DNA of 64,000 nt from Haloarcula sp. DT43 (GTDB lineage Archaea; Halobacteriota; Halobacteria; Halobacteriales; Haloarculaceae): contig NZ_JAYMGZ010000001.1 in NCBI RefSeq assembly GCF_037078405.1, positions 744,001 through 808,000 on the forward strand. Reading direction: 5' to 3'. Below are positions 44,475 to 53,406 of the stretch, piece after piece. The notes beneath the pieces were generated by a model. The model did not search any database. It was not told the DNA's origin and worked only from the letters and a program-made list of their open reading frames with translations. The stretch's first letter is position 1; each line of letters starts with the position of its first letter. The position numbers were made by a program, and so were the translations under genes.

Positions 44475-47400
44475 TCACACCGACCCCGTCGTCGCGTCCG
44501 ACACTCGCTCGGCGACGACCTCGATGGGATGGGGTGGGATGTCGTCGACGCCGTCGCGGTCGCCCAGTTGCGAGCGGCAGGACCCGCCCGGCGCGACGAC
44601 GCGGTCGCCGTCGCTCTCATCGACCTTGTCGAACAGCAGCCGCCCGATGGTCTTCGACAGGTCGTAGTGCTCGTCGTGGTAACCGAAGCTCCCGGCCATG
44701 CCACAGCACGTCGAGTCCAGCGGGTCGACCTCGTAGCCGACCCGTCGCATCACGCCGACGGCGTGGTGGTCCTTGTTGGTCCCCTTCTGGTTGCAGTGGC
44801 CGTGGTAGCTGACCGCGCCGGCGGCTCCGAGCGACCGGTCCTCGACCGGCAGGGCGTCGTCGAGCCGGTAGGTGTCGAGGTACTCCAGCACGCCGTAGGC
44901 GCTGTCGGCCACCTGCGAGACCGCAGGGCCGTCGAGCAGGTCGCGGTACTCGTCCTGGAACATCACCGCGTCGGAGGGCTCGACGAACACGACGTCCCAG
45001 TCGTCGTCGACACGCCCTGCGAGCCGGTTCGTGTTCGCCTCGGCGCGCTCACGCGCCAGGTCCAGCATCCCGGAGGAGTACGCGGCCCGCCCGGACGGCG
45101 CGGTGTCGTCCGGGATGGCGACGTGGACGCCAGCGGCTTCGAGGGTCTCGACGGCGGCCTTGCCGGCGGCCGGGTACGAGTAGTTCGTGTACGTGTCGGG
45201 GAACAGGAGCGCCTTGCGGTCCGCTTCGGCCCGCGAGACGGCCGAGCCGCCGCGCGCGTCGAACCAGTCCCGGAGCGTCTCCCGCCGGAAGGTCGGGAGT
45301 TCCCGCTCCGGCGCGATGCCGAACACCCTCTGCATGACCGCCCGCGCGCCCGGGATGTCCGTCGCCCAGTTCGAGACCGGTGCCAGCGCCGACCCGATTT
45401 TCGAGGCGGTGTCGATGTTGGCGAACAGCCGCTCTCGGAGGCTGGTCCCCTCTGCCTGGTGGTGCTGGTGTTTCAGTTCGGTCTTGAGCTTGGCCATGTC
45501 GACGCCGGTCGGACAGTCGCTCTTGCAGCCCTTACAGCCGACACAGAGGTCGAGCACCTCCTCCTGGAAGCGGTCCGAGTGCATCTCGCCCTCGTCTAAG
45601 TCCCCGCTGATAGCCGACCGGAGGAGGTTCGCCCGCCCGCGCGTCGTCTGGACCTCCTCCTCGGAGGCGCGATAGGTCGGACACATCACGTCTCCGTCGG
45701 TCTGTCGGCAGGTGCCACAGCCGTTACACAGCTCGACGAGGTGTGAGAAGCCGCCCTCGTCCTCGAAGTCGAGCGTCGTCTGTGGCTCCAGGGACTGGTA
45801 CTCGGGGCCGTACCGGAGGTTCTCGCGCATGTCCGCGCCGACGCCTCGCTCGGCGTCGGGGCCGATGTCGTCCGGCCCGTCGCGGTAGACGACGTTGCCG
45901 GGGTGGAGCCACCACTGCGGGTCGAAGGCCGTCTTGACCTCTTTGAACGCGTCCCAGAGGTCGTCCCCGTACATCTTGGGATTGAACTCGGTCCGGGCCA
46001 TCCCGTCGCCGTGCTCGCCGGAGAACGACCCGTTGTGTTCCAGCACGAGGTCGGTCACGTCGTCGGCGATGGAGTGCATGTCCTCGATGCCCGACATCTC
46101 CTTCAGATTGAGAATCGGGCGGATGTGGAGCGTCCCCGACCCCGCGTGGGCGAAGTACGCGGCGGAGGTGTCGTGGTCGGCCAGTATCGCCTCGAACTTC
46201 TCGACGTACTCGGCCAGTTCGGCGGGCGGGACCGTCGCGTCCTCGATGAACGGGTACGGCTTGGGGTCGCCGTCCATCGACATCAGGAGCGGAATCGCCG
46301 CCTTCCGGAGCTTCCAGAGGTCGTCCTGGTCTTCTTCGGTGTAGGCTTCTACGACCTCGAAGGCCGCCCCCTCGTCCAGGAACCGCTCGTTGGTCCGAGC
46401 GATGGCCGCCTCGAAGTCGTCGTGCAGTTCCGAGTCGTATTCGAGCATCAGCGCCGCCGCCGCACGGTCGGGAATCGGCTCGACGTACTCGGCGTAGCCG
46501 TCGGAGCCGGCCGCGAGCCTGAACACCTCGTCGTCCATCAACTCGACCGCGCTGACGTCGTACTCGAGCGCGACCGGGACGGCCTTCATCGCGTCCGCGA
46601 GCGTGTCGAAGCAGTACAGCGCCAGCGCCGTCTCCTCGGGGACCGTCACCAGCGAGAGTTCGGCCTCGACGATGACGCCCAGCGTCCCCTCGCTGCCGAC
46701 GAACAGCTTCGCGAGGTTCATGACCCGGTCCCCGTCGTCGTTCTCGTAGACGACGCGGTCGAGGTTGTAGCCCGACACCCGGCGCTTGAGCTCGGGGTAG
46801 CGGGCCTCGATTTCCTCGGCGTTCTCCTCGACGATTTCGCGGACCGTCCGGTAGATGTCGGCCTCGCGGTCGTCCTTGCTCACGATGTCCTCCCACTCCG
46901 GCGAGTCGATGACCACCTCGCGGGCGTGGATGAGCGACCCGTCCGAGAGAACGGCCTTCACCGCGTCCGTGTAGGCGTCGGTGATGCCGTACCGAACCGA
47001 GTGGGCCCCGGTGGAGTTGTTGCCGATGCCGCCGCCGACCGAGGCGCGGTTCGACGACGCGGGGTCCGGCGCGAACTTCAGGCCGTACTCGGCCAGGGCG
47101 TCGTCAAGGTGGTCCTGCACCACGCCCGGTTGGATGTGCGCGGTCTGTTCGTCCGGGCGGACGTCGAGAATGCCGTCCATGTGTCGGGACATGTCAAGGA
47201 CGACACAGCCCGGCCCGACAGTCTGGCCCGCGAGCGACGACCCGGTCCCGCGGGGCATCACCGGGACGCCGTGGTCCGTCGCCACCTCGACGGCCGCCCG
47301 CACATCGTCGACGTCGGTCGGATACACGACCCCGGCCGGTTCGGCCCGATAGATGCTCCCGTCGGTCGCGTACAGAATCCGCGCGTACTCGTCGAACTCG

Positions 47401-47519
47401 ACCCCACCGGAGACCCGCGAGCGGAGTTCCGCCGCCAGGTCCCGATATTCGTCCACGTCCGGTCGGTCGAGGTCCAGTTCCTGTGCTGACCAGGTGTCCT
47501 CGACGTTGTCAATCGCCAT
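44475..47519 (-). CDS. fused FAD / iron-sulphur D-lactate (2-hydroxyacid) dehydrogenase
   Basis: The product has 1014 residues from the ATG at 47519. The N-terminal FAD_binding_4 domain (about 55-195) contains 'VMPRGTGSSLAGQTVGPG' and 'GIGNNSTGAHSVRYG'. The FAD oxidase C domain follows (about 230-550). A [4Fe-4S] pair domain (about 605-690) has 'CNGCGTCRQTDGDVMCP' and 'CVGCKGCKSDCPTG'. The C-terminal CCG domain contains 'YHGHCNQKG' and 'STCCGMAGSFGYH'. This is the GlcD-GlcF type fusion seen in D-lactate dehydrogenases (Dld2-like), oxidising D-lactate or a similar acid and passing electrons to the membrane chain. It lies next to a LarA-like gene, convergent. Confidence 0.88.
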   Translation of the reverse strand: MAIDNVEDTWSAQELDLDRPDVDEYRDLAAELRSRVSGGVEFDEYARILYATDGSIYRAEPAGVVYPTDVDDVRAAVEVATDHGVPVMPRGTGSSLAGQTVGPGCVVLDMSRHMDGILDVRPDEQTAHIQPGVVQDHLDDALAEYGLKFAPDPASSNRASVGGGIGNNSTGAHSVRYGITDAYTDAVKAVLSDGSLIHAREVVIDSPEWEDIVSKDDREADIYRTVREIVEENAEEIEARYPELKRRVSGYNLDRVVYENDDGDRVMNLAKLFVGSEGTLGVIVEAELSLVTVPEETALALYCFDTLADAMKAVPVALEYDVSAVELMDDEVFRLAAGSDGYAEYVEPIPDRAAAALMLEYDSELHDDFEAAIARTNERFLDEGAAFEVVEAYTEEDQDDLWKLRKAAIPLLMSMDGDPKPYPFIEDATVPPAELAEYVEKFEAILADHDTSAAYFAHAGSGTLHIRPILNLKEMSGIEDMHSIADDVTDLVLEHNGSFSGEHGDGMARTEFNPKMYGDDLWDAFKEVKTAFDPQWWLHPGNVVYRDGPDDIGPDAERGVGADMRENLRYGPEYQSLEPQTTLDFEDEGGFSHLVELCNGCGTCRQTDGDVMCPTYRASEEEVQTTRGRANLLRSAISGDLDEGEMHSDRFQEEVLDLCVGCKGCKSDCPTGVDMAKLKTELKHQHHQAEGTSLRERLFANIDTASKIGSALAPVSNWATDIPGARAVMQRVFGIAPERELPTFRRETLRDWFDARGGSAVSRAEADRKALLFPDTYTNYSYPAAGKAAVETLEAAGVHVAIPDDTAPSGRAAYSSGMLDLARERAEANTNRLAGRVDDDWDVVFVEPSDAVMFQDEYRDLLDGPAVSQVADSAYGVLEYLDTYRLDDALPVEDRSLGAAGAVSYHGHCNQKGTNKDHHAVGVMRRVGYEVDPLDSTCCGMAGSFGYHDEHYDLSKTIGRLLFDKVDESDGDRVVAPGGSCRSQLGDRDGVDDIPPHPIEVVAERVSDATTGSV

Positions 47520-47621
47520 ACAAGCAATCAGGGGCAATAATCATTAAAGTCTAGGGCATGCGGTGACATCGTTCTCTATCTGGCCCGCCAGCTATTTGCC
47601 CCGGGGCGTCGGATGCGGTGT

Positions 47622-48002
47622 ATGGTCAGTGCAAGCGTGCTCCACATGTGCCTGAACGTCGCCGACGCGGCGGAATCGATTGCGTTCTACGAACAGTTCG
47701 GCTTCGAGGAGTCCTGGCAGTTCACCACGCCGGACGGCGAGACGACGAACTACTACGTGGCCGACGACAGCGGTGTCGAACTACAGCTCTCGGAGACGGA
47801 AGGTGAGACGAGCTTCGAGATGGGGACCGGCTGGGACCACCTCGCGCTCGGCGTCGACGACGTCGACGCGACGGTCGAGCGCATCGACCACCACGGGGTC
47901 GTCAAAGAGCCAGGCCCACAGCCGGAAGCCGGCGCGTACACGGCCTTCGTCGCGGACCCCGACGGTCACCACGTCGAACTCATCGAACCGCTCGACGACT
48001 GA
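47622..48002 (+). CDS. VOC (glyoxalase/bleomycin resistance) family protein
   Basis: The product has 126 residues from the ATG at 47622. One complete vicinal oxygen chelate unit pair: 'VLHMCLNVADAAESIAFYEQ' (first metal His), 'DDSGVELQLSETEG' (Glu), 'DHLALGVDDVDATVERI' (His) and 'FVADPDGHHVELIEPL' (Glu). It resembles lactoylglutathione lyase-like proteins, but haloarchaea lack glutathione, so the actual substrate is unknown. It is convergent with the malate synthase gene, 43 bp away. Confidence 0.85.
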   Translation: MVSASVLHMCLNVADAAESIAFYEQFGFEESWQFTTPDGETTNYYVADDSGVELQLSETEGETSFEMGTGWDHLALGVDDVDATVERIDHHGVVKEPGPQPEAGAYTAFVADPDGHHVELIEPLDD

Positions 48003-48045
48003 ACCGCACCCACGGCGTTTCGAATGACGAAACGGAACGGCCCCG

Positions 48046-49353
48046 TCAGTTCCCGACGGCGGTCGCCCGCTCGACCACGTCGGCCCCGTACATCTCCTCC
48101 AGCTCTTCGTGCTGGTCCGGCCGGTGCTCGTAGACGTCCTGGAACAGCGTAATCGGCGTCTGGGCGGCCTGGTAGGTCGCCTCGTCCCACATCCGGTCCT
48201 TGCTGACCTTGACCTCGACGCCGTCGATGACCAGCGTCGCGGACTGGGTCATTGCGATGGCCCCCTTGCCGGCCTCCTTCGCGGCCTCGAACTCCTCCAT
48301 GGAGTCGACGATGTCGTTCATGCTGGGGACGTACGCGGTCCGGTCGAGCAGTTCCTCGGTGAGTTCGTCCTCGTCCAGTTCCAGTCGCTCACCGCCGGCT
48401 CGCAGGACGTAGCCGCCGTCGCCGTCCGGCTCCAGCGAGAGGTCGTCGCCGTCGTACACCTGTTTGCCGTCCGCCTGTTCGAGCTCGACCTCCTGGCCGC
48501 CGGCTTCGAGTAGCCAGCTCCCGGTCTTCGGCGGGAGCGGGGCCGTGTTCGCCTCGACGACCTGGCCCGGCGTCAGCGACCAGATGCCGGTCATCCCCTT
48601 CGCGCGGTTGTCGGTCATCCGCTCCTGGTACCCCTCGACGTCGCGGATGTCGTCGTAGGGGCCGTCGACGGCGATGAGGCCAGCGGCGCTGGCACCCCGG
48701 GAGGTGTTGTGGCGCAGTTCCGGCCACGGCGGGAGTTCGCCGGTGGGCGTCATCGCGCGCATGTCCTTCGTGTAGTCGACCTCGCCGTCGACCAGCAGGA
48801 ACATGCGTTCGAGGTTGTTCGAGGGCTTGCCCATCTCGTCGCGGAGATCACCCATCGCCAGCTCGGCCTCGCCGCTCTCGACGATGACCGACATCGAGAG
48901 GCTCCCCTCTTCGAGCCCGTGCTCGTTCTCGATGATGGTGAAGAACTCGTCGGCCTTCTTCCAGTCGTCGATGTCCCCAACCTCCGGGATGACGAAGCCA
49001 TCGATGTGCTCGACGGCACCGTTTTCGGGGTCTGTTATCTCCAGCATCTGCTGGAAGCCCTGGTAGCGGGTCGTCGGCGACTCGCGGTGCCAGACGACGC
49101 GCGGATGTATCTCGCCGGGGAAGTCGGCTCCCTGTTCGGAGACCACGTCGATGATGTTCTCGACGCCCTCCTCGCGCATGTTCGGGGCCGTCGCGTCCTC
49201 GTTGTCCGGGACCCAGACGTCCGGGGCCTGCAGGCCGCGGAGCTGGCCCGCGCTTCGCAGCATCTTCGCTGAATCGTCCTCGCCGTCCACCGCTGTCGGC
49301 GAGGTAAAGAACGTTCTGACGAACTCGCGCTCGTAGTGTCGGGTCACACTCAT
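48046..49353 (-). CDS. aceB: malate synthase (haloarchaeal type)
   Basis: The product has 435 residues, close to the 433 of the Haloferax enzyme. It condenses glyoxylate with acetyl-CoA to malate. It is the short haloarchaeal form, not the A or G type: 'RHYEREFVRTFFTSPTAVD', 'GEIHPRVVWHRESPTTRYQG', the acidic 'GFVIPEVGDIDDW' segment and 'GMTGIWSLTPGQVVEANTAP'. In Haloferax the gene is next to isocitrate lyase; no isocitrate lyase is present in this window. A TATA-like 'gatttaag' is about 32 bp upstream of the start. The divergent IclR gene is a candidate regulator. Confidence 0.92.
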   Translation of the reverse strand: MSVTRHYEREFVRTFFTSPTAVDGEDDSAKMLRSAGQLRGLQAPDVWVPDNEDATAPNMREEGVENIIDVVSEQGADFPGEIHPRVVWHRESPTTRYQGFQQMLEITDPENGAVEHIDGFVIPEVGDIDDWKKADEFFTIIENEHGLEEGSLSMSVIVESGEAELAMGDLRDEMGKPSNNLERMFLLVDGEVDYTKDMRAMTPTGELPPWPELRHNTSRGASAAGLIAVDGPYDDIRDVEGYQERMTDNRAKGMTGIWSLTPGQVVEANTAPLPPKTGSWLLEAGGQEVELEQADGKQVYDGDDLSLEPDGDGGYVLRAGGERLELDEDELTEELLDRTAYVPSMNDIVDSMEEFEAAKEAGKGAIAMTQSATLVIDGVEVKVSKDRMWDEATYQAAQTPITLFQDVYEHRPDQHEELEEMYGADVVERATAVGN

Positions 49354-49749
49354 AACTCACCTCAAAGAACCCAACGGAACCGCTTAAATCTACCGTCCAC
49401 GACCGGCCGAGACGCCGGCGAACATCCCCGTCCCATCGCCTCTCAGCCGATTCGATAATACGAAACGCACACGATAGCTGACTATTCGTCGCGTGACCGC
49501 CGGATGAGTGACGGGACGTGACCGTTCGTCGGTAGCCAGAGCGCGCTCGGTCGCTACGGCATCGGACTGCCAGCGAGTCCGACTGTCGCCGCCGTGTCGC
49601 TCACCCCCGTTTTTCGTTTCGTCATTTCGAACGGTTTCGGCGGTCTCCGGCGTGTCGGACGCCAGTTCCGGTCCGTCAGTAGCCACGGCAGAGGCGTTGA
49701 CACCGTCGATACGGCAATTTTATTCGCGTGGCAGTAGAACCGGTATCCA
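49354..49749. promoter_or_regulatory. divergent promoter region, malate synthase / IclR
   Basis: The 396 bp have no supportable gene. On the minus side a TATA-like 'gatttaag' lies near 49,386-49,393. On the plus side 'aattttatt' at about 49,714-49,722 is about 30 bp before the IclR ATG, so both genes are probably leaderless. No clear palindrome for an IclR operator was seen. Confidence 0.35.
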
Positions 49750-50514
49750 ATGACACGGGCGAAAACGGACTCGGTCCGGGCGACGCGGACCTCGCTGGCG
49801 GTACTCTCGGGTATCAAGTCCCTCGGCGGGAGCGCCACGCTGGCCGAACTCGCCGACTCGCTGGAGCCGGCCAAGAGCACGATATACAAGCACCTGCTGA
49901 CGCTGGAAGACGAGGGTCTGGTGGTGGAACGGGACGGCGAGTACCGCATCGGGCTCCGGTGGCTGGAGTTCGGCGGCATCGCGCAGCGCTACGACGGCAT
50001 CTACGAGGTGGCAAAGCCCGAGGTCAGGCGGATGGCCGTCGAGACCGGTGAACTGGCGAACCTGATGATAGAGGAGCAGGGCTACGGCATCTACATCCAC
50101 ACGACCAGCGGCGACCAGGCAGTCGCGCTCGATACGCGCCTCGGGAAGCGCATCCACCTCCACAAGACCGCCATCGGCAAGGCGCTCCTGTCGAGTTTCG
50201 ACGACGACCGGGTCGCGGAAATCATCGACACCCGCGGGCTGCCGGCCGAGACGGACAACACCATCACCGACCGCGAGACGCTGTTCGCCGAACTCGAAAC
50301 CATCCGCGAAACGGGGGTCGCCGACGACACCGAGGAACGGGTCGACGGGACCGGCTGTGTCGGCGTCCCAATCGACACCGGCGACCGCCGGGAAGCCGCT
50401 ATCAGCATCACCGCCCCCATCAACCGACTGCAGTCCCCGGGCCGCAAAGCCCAGCTCGTCGACACGGTGGAACAGGCCGCCAACGTCATCGAGGTCAACC
50501 TGGCCCACGGATAA
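49750..50514 (+). CDS. IclR family transcription regulator
   Basis: The product has 254 residues. The N-terminal winged helix (about 10-70) reads 'TSLAVLSGIKSLGGSATLAE', 'LADSLEPAKSTIYKHLLTLE' and 'GLVVERDGEYRIGLRWLEFG'. The IclR effector domain (about 75-250) has 'LTRRM-like' helices replaced by 'VRRMAVETGELANLMIE', the 'LGKRIHLHKTAIGKALL' segment and 'RVDGTGCVGVPID', which is the small-molecule pocket. In haloarchaea IclR-type proteins control sugar and carboxylate genes. It is divergent from malate synthase and may control it (inference). Confidence 0.88.
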   Translation: MTRAKTDSVRATRTSLAVLSGIKSLGGSATLAELADSLEPAKSTIYKHLLTLEDEGLVVERDGEYRIGLRWLEFGGIAQRYDGIYEVAKPEVRRMAVETGELANLMIEEQGYGIYIHTTSGDQAVALDTRLGKRIHLHKTAIGKALLSSFDDDRVAEIIDTRGLPAETDNTITDRETLFAELETIRETGVADDTEERVDGTGCVGVPIDTGDRREAAISITAPINRLQSPGRKAQLVDTVEQAANVIEVNLAHG

Positions 50515-50877
50515 CGGCTCGTCCGGTCCACCGCGGCTGTCTCGACGGCGACTGACGCAGTCTAATAACAGTACAGTTGTTATCCGGCGACCAGGCCCGG
50601 CCAGCCGCGGTGGTGTTCGAAGCCGGGACAGTCTGACGACCGCTCGTCTGTCGACGCACCGAAAGTCGTCTCGACACCATCTATATGTCGATTCTAGCCT
50701 ATTTGGCTCTTTATCTCCAAAATAAAAGAATATTTGGTCTTAAATTGGTTTCATAGTTTTGTAGAGGCGCTATTTACCTCTATATTATTCAATCTATGTA
50801 GAAGACGAACCTTTCGTATGTGAATGCCCTCATGAGAACGATGATGACCGTCGAGTGGCCGGAGCGGCCATGGATGG
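50515..50877. other. intergenic region with AT-rich part, no supportable gene
   Basis: About 363 bp lie between the IclR gene and a small membrane-protein gene. About 50,690-50,820 is AT-rich. No repeated ends or open frame with good codon composition is visible. Confidence 0.35.
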
Positions 50878-51213
50878 TCACCGGCTGGACAGACTCACCG
50901 CGAGAACGACGAAGTACGTCGCCAGGCCCCAGCACGCCGCGGCGACGACGAGCGGACCCAACAACACCGCGAGGCCGGCGGCACACACCAGGAGCGCGAC
51001 CGCCGACGCCGTCCGCACGCCACGGCGTTCCCACAGCGACGCGACGGGCGTGTCCAGCACGAACAGCGCCTCGACGCCCAGCGCGCCGGCCACGCCGACG
51101 GCGACGGCGGCCCCGGACCGGAGCGTCTCGACCGCGGCGGTCCAGTGCAGGTACGCGAGGAGCACAAGCCCACAGAGCAGGGCGAACGCGGCGTCGCGTC
51201 GATACTCGGGCAC
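50878..51213 (-). CDS. small membrane protein (111 aa)
   Basis: The product has 111 residues if translation starts at the GTG at 51213; the same frame extends to 51303 with an implausible Cys/Arg-rich beginning. Four hydrophobic helices: 'AAFALLCGLVLLAYLHWTAAV', 'GAAVAVGVAGALGVEALF', 'ASAVALLVCAAGLAVLL' and 'AAACWGLATYFVVLAVSL'. No recognisable motif. It is divergent from the GH13 gene, starting 92 bp from it. Confidence 0.5.
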   Translation of the reverse strand: MPEYRRDAAFALLCGLVLLAYLHWTAAVETLRSGAAVAVGVAGALGVEALFVLDTPVASLWERRGVRTASAVALLVCAAGLAVLLGPLVVAAACWGLATYFVVLAVSLSSR

Positions 51214-51305
51214 AGGGGCGGTACAGGCCGCAGTCGGAAAGCGCTGCTGCCGGGGACCTTTTCGGCGACCCCAACTACAAAGACACTGACAATCGCAGTG
51301 CACCT

Positions 51306-53303
51306 ATGCACCATCCTGGACCGCCGCGGTTCGTGGCGACGGGCGACGAGGTCGAACTCGCGCCCCGGGACCCGGACCCGGCGGCGGACTACAGTTGGCA
51401 CATCGCGCGTGCGCCGGTACAGTCTACTGCTACACTCGGTGACGACCCGGTCGAACACTTCGTCCCCGACACGCCGGGCAGGTACATCGTCCGCCTCACC
51501 GCGCCGGACGGCAAGCACGACCTCACCGTTCGCGCGTTCCCGGGGCGGCTCGAATCCAGCGGGCCACACACCTCTGGGCGGTCCGGTCGCTCCGGCGGGG
51601 GACGCGGGGGCGTCTCCGGCGGGCGAAGCGGCTCCGGCGGGAGCGACGCGTACACACTCGCCGAGGACGGCAGCGACGGCGACGGTGGCGGCGGTCGCCC
51701 GCGCCTGACCCTGCGGCCGGCCATCGAGGGCGACGAGGCCGTCGTCCGCGCGGACCGCAGCCCCCACCCCGAAGGGACCGAGACGGCCGCGGACCTCGCC
51801 GTCGAGTTCCTGTTCGACGACCGCGACGACATCGACGCCGACGCGGTGACCCGGGACGGGACGGACCTCCGGATTCCCCTCGACGCGCTCCCGGAGCGCG
51901 CCCGCATCCACGGCGTCGCGGTCGGGGACCACGGCTACAGCGTGCCCGACGCCGTCGAGTTCACGCGCACCGCGGACGGGGTCGAGACGGTGGCCAGCGG
52001 GGCCGGCGTCGCCGCCGCCCGCCCGTACGACGCGCCGGACTGGGCCGAGGACGCGGTCATCTACGAGATTTACGTCCGCACGTTCGCCGGCGACAGCGAG
52101 CAGTCGCCCTTCGACGCTATCGTCGACCGCCTGGACTACCTCGATTCGCTCGGCGTCGACGTGCTCTGGCTCACGCCGGTCCTGCAGAACGACCACGCGC
52201 CCCACGGCTACAACATCACGGACTTCTTCGACATCGCGTCGGACCTGGGCACCCGCGAGGACTACGAGCGGTTCGTCGACGCGGCCCACGACCGCGGGTT
52301 CAAGGTCTTGTTCGACCTCGTCTGCAACCACTCGGCGCGCACCCACCCGTACTTCGAGGCCGCGCGAGACGACCCGGACAGCGAGTACCGCGACTGGTAC
52401 GAGTGGCGCACCGAAACCGAACCGGAGACGTACTTCGAGTGGGAACACATCGCCAACTTCGACTTCGACCACCTGCCGGTCCGGCGGCACCTGCTCGACG
52501 CGGTCGCCCAGTGGGCCGAACTGGTCGACGGCTTCCGGTGTGACATGGCCTGGGCCGTCCCGAACAGCTTCTGGCGCGAGATTCACGACTACTGCAAGGA
52601 CCGCGACGGCGAGTTCCTGCTGCTCGACGAGACTATCCCGTACATCCCGGAGTTCCAGGCCGGGCTGTTCGACATGCACTTCGACTCGACGACCTACGCC
52701 GCGCTCCGGCAGGTCGGCGGCGGTGCCGACGCCGGGGCCGTCCTGGACGCCATCGACGAGCGGGCGCGCATCGGCTTCCCGGAGCACGCGTCGTTCATGC
52801 TGTACGCGGAGAACCACGACGAGACGCGCTACGTCGTCGACTACGGGCGCGACGCCGCCGAGGCCGCCGCGGGGGCGCTGTTCACGCTACCGGGCGCGCC
52901 GCTGCTGTACGCCGGCCAGGAGTTCGGCCAGCGCGGCCGGCGCGACGACCTCGCGTGGGGCCACACCGACGAGGCGCTCCAGTCGTTCGTCGCCGACCTC
53001 TCGGCGGCCAGGCACGCCCGGCCGGCGCTGTCGGCCGACGCGGACCTCGTCCGCATCCCGTACGACGTGCACGAGGGCCCCGCCGACCGCGTCGTCGCAT
53101 ACGCGCGGACGACCGGCGCGGACGCGGCCGTCGTGGTGCTCAACTTCGCCGGCGAGCGGGCGACCGTCGGACTGCCGGTCGAGGCCGACGAAACCGACCT
53201 CGTGTCCGGCGAACCGCGCGGGGCCACCGGCGACGGGGCCACGACCGTCACGGTCGACAGCGTCGGCGTGTTCCCGACCGCCGACGGCAATCTGCATCGG
53301 TAG
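51306..53303 (+). CDS. GH13 alpha-amylase family enzyme
   Basis: The product has 665 residues from the ATG at 51306 (the upstream continuation of the frame is a shadow). The N-terminal beta domain (about 1-75; 'RYIVRLTAPDGKHDLTVRAF', PKD- or immunoglobulin-like) is followed by a Gly/Ser-rich linker (about 85-125) and a second beta domain. The GH13 barrel (about 245-600) then follows: 'VDVLWLTPVLQN', 'HGYNITDFF', the catalytic nucleophile Asp413 in 'GFRCDMAW', acid/base Glu442 in 'LLLDETIP', Asp505 in 'AENHDETR'. No signal peptide, so it is cytoplasmic. It likely cleaves or transfers alpha-1,4-glucans. It heads the glucan cluster. Confidence 0.85.
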   Translation: MHHPGPPRFVATGDEVELAPRDPDPAADYSWHIARAPVQSTATLGDDPVEHFVPDTPGRYIVRLTAPDGKHDLTVRAFPGRLESSGPHTSGRSGRSGGGRGGVSGGRSGSGGSDAYTLAEDGSDGDGGGGRPRLTLRPAIEGDEAVVRADRSPHPEGTETAADLAVEFLFDDRDDIDADAVTRDGTDLRIPLDALPERARIHGVAVGDHGYSVPDAVEFTRTADGVETVASGAGVAAARPYDAPDWAEDAVIYEIYVRTFAGDSEQSPFDAIVDRLDYLDSLGVDVLWLTPVLQNDHAPHGYNITDFFDIASDLGTREDYERFVDAAHDRGFKVLFDLVCNHSARTHPYFEAARDDPDSEYRDWYEWRTETEPETYFEWEHIANFDFDHLPVRRHLLDAVAQWAELVDGFRCDMAWAVPNSFWREIHDYCKDRDGEFLLLDETIPYIPEFQAGLFDMHFDSTTYAALRQVGGGADAGAVLDAIDERARIGFPEHASFMLYAENHDETRYVVDYGRDAAEAAAGALFTLPGAPLLYAGQEFGQRGRRDDLAWGHTDEALQSFVADLSAARHARPALSADADLVRIPYDVHEGPADRVVAYARTTGADAAVVVLNFAGERATVGLPVEADETDLVSGEPRGATGDGATTVTVDSVGVFPTADGNLHR

Positions 53304-53406
53304 CCCGTCGAGCGGTCCTGCCGGGGGCCGTCAAGTCAGTACGCCGAGATATCACTAATTTGTACGAACCACAGGAGTTTATAGAGATTGGTCTGCTTTG
53401 ATAGGT

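Noticed and set aside
50820-51305. Upstream extension of the GH13 frame (162 residues)
   Set aside because: Arg/Thr-rich non-acidic composition and overlap with the opposite-strand membrane-protein gene; the ATG at 51306 gives a good N-terminus.
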